A stretch of 11,171 nucleotides of DNA from Eubacteriales bacterium (GCA_030533315.1 JAUNJL010000061.1:3114-14284), one strand, 5' to 3'; counted from the first letter of the stretch, positions 1-7,437 are shown. The notes: generated by a model not told the origin, from the sequence alone. Made by a program: numbers and translations.

Positions 1-24
1 ACATCGGACAGTTAGGAGGAAACA

Positions 25-1716
25 GTGCAGCTTACAGGTGCAGAGATTATAATAGAGTGTCTGCTGGAGCAGGGCGTGGATACGGTGTTCGGCTATCCGG
101 GCGGAGCGATCTTAAACGTTTACGATGCTCTCTACAGATACAGTGACAGGATCAACCATGTGCTCACCTCCCATGAGCAGGGGGCGTCCCATGCGGCGGA
201 CGGCTACGCAAGGGCTACGGGAAATGTGGGCGTGTGCCTTGCCACGTCCGGGCCGGGAGCGACCAACCTGGTAACGGGGATCGCCACGGCGTTTATGGAT
301 TCCATTCCCATGGTGGCCATCACCTGCAACGTGGGGACCGCCCTTCTGGGAAAGGATTCCTTTCAGGAGGTGGATATCGCCGGGATCGTTATGCCGGTGA
401 CGAAGCACAGCTATATTGTAAAAGACGTGACGAAGCTTGCGGATACCATCCGCAAAGCCTTTGCCATAGCAAAAGCTGGCCGGCCGGGCCCGGTTCTGGT
501 GGATGTTCCCAAGGACGTGACGGCCATGTCCTGCGAGTACATCCGCCACAGCATCACCCCCGTGGAGGCAAAGACCGATACCATCCGACAGGAGGATCTG
601 GAGACGGCCGCAAGGATGATACAGGAGGCAGAGAGACCCTTCATCCTGGTGGGAGGCGGGGCCATCCTGTCAAATGCCTCCAGGGAGGTACGCCAGCTTG
701 CTCACAGGATACAGGCCCCGGTCTGCGACAGCCTGATGGGAAAGGGCGCTTTTTCCGGGGAGGACGAGCTTTACACAGGACTTGCGGGAATGCACGGCAC
801 GAAGGCATCCAATTACGCCATGTGCGAGTGTGACCTTTTGATCGCCTTGGGCTGCAGGTTCAGCGACCGGGTGACGGGGGATACCAAGAACTTTGCCGCA
901 GACGCCAGGATCCTGCAGATCGACGTGGATGCGGCGGAGATCAACAAAAACGTGACGGTGGACGCTTCCGTGATCGGGGACCTGAAGGTGGTTCTCCAGA
1001 AGCTTCTTTCCCTGGTTCCAGAGAAGGAGCATCGGGAGTGGGCGGAGCACGTGGAGCAGATGAAGGATCGATACCCTCTGGAATATGACCGAAGCCGGCT
1101 GACCGGCCCCTATGTGATCCAGAAGCTTTATGAGCTGACAAAGGGGGACGCCATCATCTCCACGGACGTGGGCCAGCATCAGATGTGGGCGGCCCAATAT
1201 TTCAAGTTCCAGGAGCCAAGGAGGTTCTTGACCTCCGGCGGACTGGGGACCATGGGCTACGGCCTGGGTGCGGCCATCGGGGCAAAGATGGGATGCCCAG
1301 ACAAGACCGTGGTCAACATCGCTGGGGACGGCTGCTTCCGCATGAACATGAACGAGGTGGCGACGGCGGTGCGCTGCGGCAAGCCTTTGGTGCAGATCAT
1401 ACTGAACAATCATGTTTTGGGAATGGTGCGCCAGTGGCAGACCCTGTTTTATGGAAAACGCTATTCCCACACGGTTTTAGAGGACAGCGTGGATTTCGTG
1501 AAGGTGTCCCAGGCCATGGGCGCCCGGGCGATGCGGGTCACAAGGCCGGAGGAGGTGGAGCCTGCCTTAAAGGAGGCTCTCAGCGCTGACGGGCCGGTGG
1601 TACTGGACTGCTGGATCGATCGGGACCTTTCCGTTTATCCCATGGTTCCCGCAGGCGCAAGCCTGAAAGAGGTGTTTGATGAGGAGGATATGAAAAAAAA
1701 TGAGCAGAGTGTATAA
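25..1716 (+). CDS. ilvB: Acetolactate synthase, large (catalytic) subunit, biosynthetic FAD type
   Basis: ThDP-dependent enzyme that condenses two pyruvates to acetolactate, or pyruvate with 2-oxobutyrate, as the first common step of valine, leucine and isoleucine synthesis in the cytoplasm. The 563-residue length is normal for the family. Seen: N-terminal pyrimidine-binding domain with the activating Glu51 in SHEQGA; central FAD domain with RFSDRVTG at 278-285, typical of the biosynthetic AHAS class; C-terminal pyrophosphate domain with GQHQMWAAQ at 383-391 and the Mg/ThDP motif from GDG at 434-436 to NN at 461-462; Trp471 in the MVRQWQ stretch. The start is GTG at 25, chosen because AGGAGG at 14-19 lies 5 bases upstream and the protein begins like other IlvB proteins. 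The stop overlaps serC by 17 bases. No regulatory subunit gene (ilvN) follows. The promoter lies outside the window. Confidence 0.95.
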   Translation: MQLTGAEIIIECLLEQGVDTVFGYPGGAILNVYDALYRYSDRINHVLTSHEQGASHAADGYARATGNVGVCLATSGPGATNLVTGIATAFMDSIPMVAITCNVGTALLGKDSFQEVDIAGIVMPVTKHSYIVKDVTKLADTIRKAFAIAKAGRPGPVLVDVPKDVTAMSCEYIRHSITPVEAKTDTIRQEDLETAARMIQEAERPFILVGGGAILSNASREVRQLAHRIQAPVCDSLMGKGAFSGEDELYTGLAGMHGTKASNYAMCECDLLIALGCRFSDRVTGDTKNFAADARILQIDVDAAEINKNVTVDASVIGDLKVVLQKLLSLVPEKEHREWAEHVEQMKDRYPLEYDRSRLTGPYVIQKLYELTKGDAIISTDVGQHQMWAAQYFKFQEPRRFLTSGGLGTMGYGLGAAIGAKMGCPDKTVVNIAGDGCFRMNMNEVATAVRCGKPLVQIILNNHVLGMVRQWQTLFYGKRYSHTVLEDSVDFVKVSQAMGARAMRVTRPEEVEPALKEALSADGPVVLDCWIDRDLSVYPMVPAGASLKEVFDEEDMKKNEQSV

Positions 1717-2782
1717 CTTTTCCGCAGGACCGGCCGTGCTCCCGGAGTGCGTGCTGAAGGAAGCGGCAGAAGAGATGATGGATTACAAGGGAACCGGGAT
1801 GTCCGTGATGGAGATGAGCCATAGAAGCAAGGCCTTCCAGGAGATCATCGACCAGGCGGAAAAGGATCTGAGGGATCTGATGAACATCCCGGACAACTAC
1901 AAGGTGCTGTTTCTCCAGGGAGGAGCCTCCCAGCAGTTTGCCATGATCCCCATGAACCTGATGAAAAACGGGGTGGCGGATTACATTGTCACAGGACAGT
2001 GGGCGAAGAAAGCATACCAGGAGGCCCAGAAGTACGGAAAGGTCAATAAGATCGCTTCCTCGGAGGACAAGACCTTTTCCTACATCCCGGATCTGACGGA
2101 TCTTCCCATCAGTCCTGATGGAGATTATGTTTATATTTGTGAAAACAACACCATTTACGGCACAAAATATAAGGAGCTGCCGGACACAAAGGGCAAGCCC
2201 TTGGTGGCGGACGTGTCCTCCTGCTTTTTGTCCGAGCCGGTGGACGTGTCCAGGTACGGCGTGATCTACGGCGGCGTTCAGAAGAATATCGGCCCTGCGG
2301 GCATGGTCATCGTCATCATACGGGAGGATCTGATCACCCAGGACGTGCTTCCAGGTACGCCCACCATGCTGACGTACAAGACACATGCGGACGCAGGAAG
2401 CCTGTACAATACCCCCAACGCCTACTGCATTTATGTGTGCGGGAAGGTGTTCCAGTGGCTGAAATCCATGGGCGGACTGGAGGAAATGAAGAGACGCAAC
2501 GAGGAGAAGGCAAAGCTTTTGTACGATTTCCTGGATTCCAGCCGTCTGTTCCGAGGCACCGTGGAGCCGAAGGACCGTTCTCTGATGAATGTTCCTTTCG
2601 TGACCGGCGACAAGGAGATGGATGCGAAGTTTGTAAAAGAGGCGGAGGCAGCAGGCCTGGTGAACCTGAAGGGCCACAGAAGCGTGGGCGGTATGCGCGC
2701 CAGCATTTACAACGCCATGCCCAAGGAGGGCGTGGAGGCTCTTGTCGCCTTTATGAAAAAGTTTGAGGAGGAAAATGCGTAA
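1700..2782 (+). CDS. serC: Phosphoserine aminotransferase
   Basis: PLP-dependent class V aminotransferase that converts 3-phosphohydroxypyruvate and glutamate to phosphoserine and 2-oxoglutarate, the second step of serine synthesis. The 360-residue length is standard. Seen: the family N-terminus YNFSAGPAVLP at 5-15, MEMSHRS at 38-44, the substrate/PLP-phosphate loop GGASQQF at 74-80, the cofactor-ring Asp171 in VADVSS, and the Schiff-base lysine Lys195 in GGVQKNIGPAG. The C-terminus carries the HRSVGGMRASIYN segment usual for SerC. The ATG at 1700 lies inside the last codons of ilvB. The GAGGAGG at 1681-1687 is a little far away (12 bases), so translational coupling with ilvB is likely. The stop TAA shares one base with the serA start (TAATG), so serC and serA are almost certainly co-translated. 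Confidence 0.96.
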   Translation: MSRVYNFSAGPAVLPECVLKEAAEEMMDYKGTGMSVMEMSHRSKAFQEIIDQAEKDLRDLMNIPDNYKVLFLQGGASQQFAMIPMNLMKNGVADYIVTGQWAKKAYQEAQKYGKVNKIASSEDKTFSYIPDLTDLPISPDGDYVYICENNTIYGTKYKELPDTKGKPLVADVSSCFLSEPVDVSRYGVIYGGVQKNIGPAGMVIVIIREDLITQDVLPGTPTMLTYKTHADAGSLYNTPNAYCIYVCGKVFQWLKSMGGLEEMKRRNEEKAKLLYDFLDSSRLFRGTVEPKDRSLMNVPFVTGDKEMDAKFVKEAEAAGLVNLKGHRSVGGMRASIYNAMPKEGVEALVAFMKKFEEENA

Positions 2783-3945
2783 TGTATCAGTATCATTGCC
2801 TAAACCCCATCGCAGATAAGGGGCTGGCATTTTTTGACGATAATTACCGGCGGTCGGAGACGCTGGAGGAATGTGATGCGATCCTTGTCCGCAGTGCAAA
2901 GATGCACGAGATGAGGCTGCCCACAACGGTGGCAGCCATCGCCCGGGCGGGTGCCGGGGTCAACAACATTCCCGTGAAGGAGTGCGCGGAAAAGGGCATC
3001 GTGGTCTTTAACACGCCGGGAGCAAACGCAAACGGTGTCAAGGAGCTCGTTCTGGCAGGAATGCTTCTGGCCTCCAGGGACATCGTGGGCGGTATCGAGT
3101 GGGTACAGCAGGAGAAGGATCAGAAGGACATTGACAAGCTGGTGGAGAAGACGAAAAAGAAGTTTGCCGGGTGTGAGATCATGGGAAAAAGCCTGGGTAT
3201 CATCGGTCTTGGGGCCATAGGAAGCATGGTGGCAAATGCGGCGGCTGGCCTTGGAATGGACGTTTACGGCTATGACCCCTACATCTCCATTGACGCAGCC
3301 TGGAACCTTTCCCGCACCATCCGCCACAGCAAGAGCCTGGACGAGATCTACAGCAAGTGCGACTACATTACCATCCATGTGCCCCTTCTGGAGGAGACCA
3401 GGAAAATGATCAACAGAGAGGCTCTGGAAAAGATGAAGGACGGCGTGGTGATCCTGAACTTTGCAAGAGATCTGCTGGTGGACGAGGATGCCCTGGTGGA
3501 GGCTCTGGAGAGCGGTAAGGTCAAGAAATACGTGACGGATTTTGCAAACCCGGTGGTTGCGGGACGAGAGGGAATCCTGGTGACGCCCCACCTGGGAGCC
3601 TCCACGGAGGAGTCCGAGGAGAACTGTGCCGTGATGGCCGTGAAGGAGATCCGGGATTTCCTGGAAAACGGAAATATCAAAAACTCCGTCAATTTCCCCA
3701 ACTGTGACATGGGCACCTGTGTGGCCGTGGGGCGTATTGCCGTCACCCACAAAAACGTACCCAACATGATCAGCCAGGTTACCAACATCCTGGGAAGTGA
3801 GGGCCTGAACATCGCGGACATGACCAACAAGAGTAAGGGCGAATATGCCTATACCCTGATCGATCTGGAAAGCGCAGCCTCCCAGCAGGCGTTGGAAGCC
3901 CTTGCCTCCATCGAAGGGGTATCCAGAGTGAGAGTCGTAAAATAA
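2782..3945 (+). CDS. serA: D-3-phosphoglycerate dehydrogenase with C-terminal ACT domain
   Basis: NAD-dependent dehydrogenase that oxidises 3-phosphoglycerate to 3-phosphohydroxypyruvate, the committed step of serine synthesis; the product feeds SerC, encoded just upstream. It has 387 residues, the short form with one ACT domain. Seen: substrate-domain segment with RAGAGVNNIP at 55-64, Rossmann motif GLGAIG at 142-147 with Asp165 after the second strand, catalytic Arg229 in NFARDLL, catalytic His270 in TPHLGAST, and an ACT domain at about 318-387 (VPNMISQVTNILGSEGLNIADM) that in relatives binds serine for feedback inhibition. Two departures from the common 2-hydroxyacid dehydrogenase pattern: ARG reads ARD, and the usual Glu of the DVFxxEP motif is not recognisable, the segment being TDFANP at 252-257. 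GAGGAGGA at 2765-2772 serves as the ribosome binding site inside the serC end. Confidence 0.95.
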   Translation: MYQYHCLNPIADKGLAFFDDNYRRSETLEECDAILVRSAKMHEMRLPTTVAAIARAGAGVNNIPVKECAEKGIVVFNTPGANANGVKELVLAGMLLASRDIVGGIEWVQQEKDQKDIDKLVEKTKKKFAGCEIMGKSLGIIGLGAIGSMVANAAAGLGMDVYGYDPYISIDAAWNLSRTIRHSKSLDEIYSKCDYITIHVPLLEETRKMINREALEKMKDGVVILNFARDLLVDEDALVEALESGKVKKYVTDFANPVVAGREGILVTPHLGASTEESEENCAVMAVKEIRDFLENGNIKNSVNFPNCDMGTCVAVGRIAVTHKNVPNMISQVTNILGSEGLNIADMTNKSKGEYAYTLIDLESAASQQALEALASIEGVSRVRVVK

Positions 3946-3951
3946 ATATAC

Positions 3952-4020
3952 AAAAAAGAGGCGTTCCCTTGAGATCCGGGGCTTTCAGCGGCGGACTCTC
4001 CTGTGGGATGTCTCTTTTTC
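3952..4020. terminator. Long hairpin intrinsic terminator after serA
   Basis: The outer arms AAAAAGAGGCGT-CCC and GGGATGTCTCTTTTT pair with two G-U wobbles and one bulge. Inside, GAGA-TCCG pairs with CGGA-TCTC and a small GCT/AGC hairpin closes the loop. The structure starts 7 bases after the serA stop and ends in CTCTTTTTC. Because the 5' side is A-rich, the minus-strand transcript would also end in CTCTTTTTTG, so it could work in both directions, although no minus-strand gene approaches it. Confidence 0.85.
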
Positions 4021-4109
4021 CATGACGGCGGCGGCCAGGATCCGAAGCTCCGGGCGGCTTTTGGGGCGTCAATGTCCAGGCTGTATGGCCCTGCTGTCCG
4101 CTTGTTTTG

Positions 4110-4146
4110 GCATTTTTTCAAAGCCATCTTAGCTAAATGCAGATGG
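4110..4146. repeat. Two interleaved 6-bp inverted repeats in the gene-free stretch
   Basis: Between the serA terminator and the next promoter (4021-4182) no convincing gene is visible. Short open frames there have no family resemblance and no ribosome binding site. The stretch does contain GCATTT at 4110-4115 with AAATGC at 4135-4140, interleaved with CCATCT at 4124-4129 and AGATGG at 4141-4146. The order A-B-A'-B' means the two hairpins exclude each other or form a pseudoknot-like fold. With no spacer between A' and B' a classic pseudoknot would be strained. Chance is possible. Confidence 0.3.
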
Positions 4147-4182
4147 ACGGGCCGGAGGGGATCGTCCTCAAAAAAGAAGCGA

Positions 4183-4211
4183 TTTACATTCTGACCATCT
4201 AGTGCTATATT
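4183..4211 (+). promoter_or_regulatory. Sigma-A-type promoter upstream of the M20 peptidase
   Basis: TTTACA at 4183-4188 (5 of 6 to TTGACA) is followed after exactly 17 bases by TATATT at 4206-4211 (5 of 6 to TATAAT), with AT-rich sequence around the -10 box. Transcription should begin near 4218. That leaves a leader of about 160 bases before the peptidase start at 4379. It also argues that the longer open frame beginning at 4202 is not the true coding start. Confidence 0.65.
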
Positions 4212-4277
4212 ATACAAGGACAAAGAGCGAAGAGAACAGTGTATCTGAGCGATTGACAACTGAGATCTTGATGTCTG

Positions 4278-4308
4278 ATCCCCCCGCTGCTGACAGTGGG
4301 GGATTTTC
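4278..4308 (+). terminator. Terminator-like hairpin in the peptidase leader (possible attenuator or small-RNA end)
   Basis: The arms ATCCCCC(C)GCTG at 4278-4289 and CAGTGGGGGAT at 4294-4304 form an 11-bp stem with one bulged C and one G-U pair around the 4-base loop CTGA, followed by TTTTCT. It lies about 60 bases after the inferred transcription start and about 75 bases before the peptidase start. It could end a short RNA of about 90 bases or act as an attenuator. No known riboswitch or T-box core sequence was recognised upstream of it. The U-tract is short, so termination may be partial. Confidence 0.5.
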
Positions 4309-4378
4309 TGGGCGGAGGCCAGTCATTTTTAGAGGTGCGGACGCCTGGGGAGCTCCGTGTGAAGAGGGAGGAAGAGGT

Positions 4379-5497
4379 ATGGGAGTATGGATTGACCGGA
4401 AAAGACTTTTGGATTTGTTTATGTCTTTGACGTCCATCGACAGCGTGAGCCTTGGGGAGAGGCAAATGGCAGACCGGCTGAGAGAGGAGCTTCTTTCCCT
4501 GGGCTTTTCGGTGGAGGAGGACATGGCGGGGGAGACCTGCCAGGGGAATGCGGGCAATCTTTACGGCTATCTTCCCGGTGCGCTTCCGGGAGATCCCTTG
4601 CTGTTCTGTGCCCATATGGATACGGTGGAGCCGGGACTTCAAAAGGAAGCCTTCCTTGGAGAGGACGGCCGGATCGTCTCCCGGGGGGATACCGTTTTGG
4701 GAGCGGACGATGTGTGCGGGCTGGCGGAGATTTTGGAGGCGGTTCGGGCCCTGCGGGAGCAGGGGATTCCTCACCGCTCCCTGGAGGTGCTGTTTCCCAT
4801 GGGGGAGGAGCTTTTTTTGAAGGGGACAAACGTCTTTGATTTTTCCAGGATTCGTTCCAGGGAAGCCTATGTGCTGGATTTAAGCGGCCCGGTGGGGGCG
4901 GCGGCCATCAAGGCTCCTTCCCTGATCTCCTTCACCTTTTCCGTAAAGGGCAAGGCCTCCCATGCCGGCTTTGCGCCGGAAGAGGGGATACACGCCATCG
5001 CCTGCATGAGCCGGGCTGTCAGCCGCCTTCCCATGGGGAGGATCGGGGAGGACACGACCCTGAACGTGGGCTTCATCCAGGGGGGAGGCATGGTAAACAT
5101 CGTGCCTCAGTCCTGTGTCTGCAAGGGAGAGATACGCAGCTACAGCCATGAGAGGGCCTGTGAGGTGCTGCGGGAGACGGAGGAGGTCTTCCGGGAGGCT
5201 CTGGAGGGAACTGGAGCCTCCTACACCCTGGAGCACAGCGTGGATCTGCAGGCTTATGAGATACCAAGGGATGCGCCGGTGGTGGAGCGCTTTCTCAGGG
5301 TGTGCCGGGACATGGGAAGGGAGCCTTCCCTGACCAGCACCTACGGGGGAAGTGACAACCACAATTTCTTCCGGAACCATATTTCCGGGATCGTTTTATC
5401 CTGCGGGATGTACCAGTGCCACGGCACGGGAGAGTACACTACCCTGGAGGATCTGGAGGCCGGGGCGGCTCTGGTCGCCGGCCTTCTCACCTGCTGA
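4379..5497 (+). CDS. M20-family zinc metallopeptidase, peptidase T-like
   Basis: Predicted cytoplasmic di-zinc aminopeptidase that releases residues from short peptides, resembling the Gram-positive peptidase T-like branch of family M20. It has 372 residues and no signal peptide. Seen: Zn ligand His79 and Asp81 in CAHMDTV, bridging Asp110 in GADD, catalytic/ligand pair Glu143-Glu144 in MGEELFLKG, Asp167 in VLDLSG, the dimerisation-domain motif KGKASHAGFAPEEGIHA at 190-206, and the late His348 in QCHGTGEYT. All expected metal ligands are present. The ATG at 4379 is preferred because GGGAGGA at 4366-4372 precedes it and homology begins there. Upstream GTG at 4202 would add 59 residues that overlap the promoter and leader hairpin. 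A short hairpin (ACCTGC/GCAGGT) spans the stop codon. The next gene starts 209 bases later on the same strand. The exact peptide substrate cannot be read from the sequence. Confidence 0.88.
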   Translation: MGVWIDRKRLLDLFMSLTSIDSVSLGERQMADRLREELLSLGFSVEEDMAGETCQGNAGNLYGYLPGALPGDPLLFCAHMDTVEPGLQKEAFLGEDGRIVSRGDTVLGADDVCGLAEILEAVRALREQGIPHRSLEVLFPMGEELFLKGTNVFDFSRIRSREAYVLDLSGPVGAAAIKAPSLISFTFSVKGKASHAGFAPEEGIHAIACMSRAVSRLPMGRIGEDTTLNVGFIQGGGMVNIVPQSCVCKGEIRSYSHERACEVLRETEEVFREALEGTGASYTLEHSVDLQAYEIPRDAPVVERFLRVCRDMGREPSLTSTYGGSDNHNFFRNHISGIVLSCGMYQCHGTGEYTTLEDLEAGAALVAGLLTC

Positions 5498-5706
5498 TTG
5501 GCAGGTTTGCCCCAGGGGACGGAGGCTTCGGCCTGAAAAAATCCCCGCAGTGAGAAAAGAGGGCTTTGCCGGGGAAAGCTGCGGAGATCGGGAAAGGGTC
5601 CCTGCGGCGGGCGGGAATCCGTGCAGGTGTGCCGCCTGGGGAAGAAAGAGGCATCCTCCGTGAACAATGGGGGATCCAAGCCTTGGAAGAGGAGGGAATC
5701 TGACAA
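5498..5706 (+). other. Spacer between two peptidase genes with possible RNA structure
   Basis: No gene is visible in this 209-base GC-rich spacer. It contains AGGC-TTCG-GCCT, a UUCG-tetraloop hairpin at about 5523-5534, and arms ATCCCCGCAG at 5541-5550 and CTGCGGAGAT at 5579-5588 that pair at 9 of 10 positions. An alternative pairing CCCCG/CGGGG is possible within the same stretch. No clear promoter or U-tract terminator is seen, so read-through from the M20 peptidase into the next gene is plausible. No known riboswitch consensus was recognised. GGAGGG at 5691-5696 is the ribosome binding site of the next gene. Confidence 0.35.
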
Positions 5707-6327
5707 ATGAAAAATCCGCTGCACTATCAGCAGACAGAATACGATTGTGGGCCAACCACCATGATGAATGCCATCAGTTATCTTTTTGACAGGGAAGAGA
5801 TCCCGCCGGAGATTATCCGAAATATCATGCTTTACTGCCTGGATTGCTACGGGGAGGAGGGAGAGCCGGGAAAAAGCGGCACCTCCCGCATGGCCATGCT
5901 TTTTTTATCCAACTGGCTGAATCAGTTCGGCAAGGTGGATCATCTGTCCATCCGCTCAAAATATCTTTCCGGAGAATGTGTTTTTCTGGGAGATGAAAGC
6001 TACATCAACGACGCCCTGATGAGAGGGGGCGCCGTGGTGCTGCGGCTGATCTACGAGGTGGAGCACTATGTCCTTCTCACAAAGGTGAAGGACGGGCTGG
6101 TGTATCTTTTTGACCCTTACTATGAGGAGGATCCCTACGAGGAGGAGGATATCCTGATGGATTGGGATCATCCCTTTGCCTTTAACAGGGTGGTCCCGGA
6201 GAAATACTTCAACTGTGAGGGAACCACCACCTATGCTCTGGGACCCAAGGAGGACAGGGAGGCGGTCCTTTTGTTCCACAAGGAGGAAACCCTGACGGCA
6301 GAGCAGACCATCGAATATTTTATTTAG
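5707..6327 (+). CDS. Stand-alone C39-like (papain-fold) cysteine peptidase, cytoplasmic
   Basis: 206-residue protein with the compact C39-like peptidase pattern: Gln8 (oxyanion hole) and Cys14 in QQTEYDCGPTT at 8-18, His120 in EVEHYVLLTK, and Asp136 in YLFDPY. These form a complete Cys-His-Asp set in the right order and spacing. The family includes bacteriocin-leader peptidases of ABC exporters as well as many free-standing proteins of unknown substrate. This one has no signal peptide, no membrane segment, no ABC transporter domain and no bacteriocin precursor nearby, so a general housekeeping or regulatory proteolytic role is only a guess. An acidic loop (YYEEDPYEEED, 138-148) follows the catalytic Asp. 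The start ATG has GGAGGG 10 bases upstream. The gene ends 28 bases before a strong terminator and probably shares a transcript with the M20 peptidase. Confidence 0.78.
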   Translation: MKNPLHYQQTEYDCGPTTMMNAISYLFDREEIPPEIIRNIMLYCLDCYGEEGEPGKSGTSRMAMLFLSNWLNQFGKVDHLSIRSKYLSGECVFLGDESYINDALMRGGAVVLRLIYEVEHYVLLTKVKDGLVYLFDPYYEEDPYEEEDILMDWDHPFAFNRVVPEKYFNCEGTTTYALGPKEDREAVLLFHKEETLTAEQTIEYFI

Positions 6328-6354
6328 CCAGGCCCATGGCTGTAAAATAAAAAG

Positions 6355-6400
6355 AAAAAGGAACCCGGACCTTCGTTTTTTGGTCTGGGTTCCTTTTTTT
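6355..6400. terminator. Bidirectional intrinsic terminator between convergent genes
   Basis: The arms AAAAAGGAACCCGGACC and GGTCTGGGTTCCTTTTTTT pair over 17 bp with one G-U wobble and a 10-base loop. T-runs occur at the 3' end on both strands. It lies between the end of the C39-like gene at 6327 and the end of the minus-strand fructokinase at 6432, and should stop both transcripts. Confidence 0.93.
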
Positions 6401-6431
6401 AGCCGCCTCTGGAAAAAGCCAGACGCCGCCC

Positions 6432-7403
6432 TTAACGGCGGGAGGCGATAAAATCAAGAACCTCCTGCCTCTGAGGCATCACCCGCAGGGCGCCCTTTCT
6501 GGTGGTGATGAGGGATGCGGCCGCATTGGCAAAGGTGAGCAGCTCCTCCAGGTTTTCTTTTGAGAGGCCTGTCAGGCCGTGCTCCAGGATGTAATTGATG
6601 GCGCTGGCACAGAAGGTGTCTCCGGCCCCCGTGGTCTCAATGGTGCGCTCCTGCAGGAAGGAGGCTGCCTCGGCCCTCATGCCCTGATAATAGGCGCGGC
6701 TGCCCTCCTTTCCCATGGTGATCAGCACCAGGGGAATGTGGAACTGTTCTTCGATCATGGCAGCTCCCTTGTCGTAGTCCGTGGTGCCAAACAAAAACTC
6801 CACCTCGTTGTCGGAGATTTTCAGCATATCGCAGAGGGACATTCCATACAGCATCTCCTCCCTTGCGTCCTCCAGGGATTTCCAGAGGGGAGGCCGGAGA
6901 TTGGGGTCAAAGGTGATGATGCAGCCGGACTCTTTGGCCAGCTTCAGGGCGTGGCGGGTGGCCTCCCTGACTCCTGGGTGGGTGGAAGAAAGGGTGCCGA
7001 AATGGAAGACGGAAGAGTTTTTGATCAGATCCTGGGAAACCTCCTCTTTTTTCAGCATCATGTCCGCTCCCGGATCACGGTAGAAGGAAAAGTCCCGGTC
7101 CCCGTCGGGATAGGTGTGGACGAAGGCAAGGGTGGTGTGGACCTTGTCGTCCATGAGGAGCCCCTCGGTGGAAATGCCCACCTCCTCCACCGCCTCCTTA
7201 AGCTGTCGGCCAAACATGTCATTGCCCACCTTTCCGATAAAGGCGGTCTTTTTCCCAAGCCGGCCCAGCATGGCAAGAACATTACAGGGCGCACCGCCGG
7301 GATTGGCCTCCAAAAGGGGGTTGCCCTGGCCGCTGACGCCGTTTTCCGTAAAATCGATCAGCAGTTCCCCAAGCGCTGTCACATCATATCGTCTGTTATC
7401 CAT
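6432..7403 (-). CDS. PfkB-family carbohydrate kinase, probable fructokinase
   Basis: ATP-dependent sugar kinase of the ribokinase/PfkB fold, closest in pattern to fructokinases that make fructose 6-phosphate from fructose released by sucrose or fructan breakdown. It has 323 residues, a usual length. Seen: N-terminal LGELLIDFTE at 11-20, first PfkB signature region with NPGGAPCNVLAMLGRLG at 34-50, FDPNLRPPLW at 165-174 as in fructokinases, and second signature TGAGDTF at 258-264 with catalytic base Asp262. ATG at 7403 is chosen because AGGAGG lies 8 bases upstream; a GTG at 7406 would add one residue with a 5-base spacing and cannot be excluded. The gene stands alone, divergent from the GlgB-like gene, with its own promoter and a structured leader of about 140 bases. 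Substrate specificity is inferred from similarity; another hexose is possible. Confidence 0.88.
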   Translation of the reverse strand: MDNRRYDVTALGELLIDFTENGVSGQGNPLLEANPGGAPCNVLAMLGRLGKKTAFIGKVGNDMFGRQLKEAVEEVGISTEGLLMDDKVHTTLAFVHTYPDGDRDFSFYRDPGADMMLKKEEVSQDLIKNSSVFHFGTLSSTHPGVREATRHALKLAKESGCIITFDPNLRPPLWKSLEDAREEMLYGMSLCDMLKISDNEVEFLFGTTDYDKGAAMIEEQFHIPLVLITMGKEGSRAYYQGMRAEAASFLQERTIETTGAGDTFCASAINYILEHGLTGLSKENLEELLTFANAAASLITTRKGALRVMPQRQEVLDFIASRR

Positions 7404-7437
7404 CACAAACTCCTCCTTATCACTACAATCAATGAAT

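Noticed and set aside
1580..2926. Long minus-strand open frame (448 codons) opposite ilvB end and serC
   Set aside because: It lies antisense to two clearly conserved enzymes, is rich in His/Leu/Gly typical of mirrored codons, and shows no family motif.
4202..4378. N-terminal extension of the M20 peptidase from GTG at 4202
   Set aside because: The segment overlaps the -10 box and a GC-rich hairpin, has no ribosome binding site, and the family homology begins after ATG 4379.
5498..5706. Cobalamin, TPP or glycine riboswitch in the spacer before the C39-like gene
   Set aside because: Structured and GC-rich, but none of the conserved core sequences of these classes could be found.
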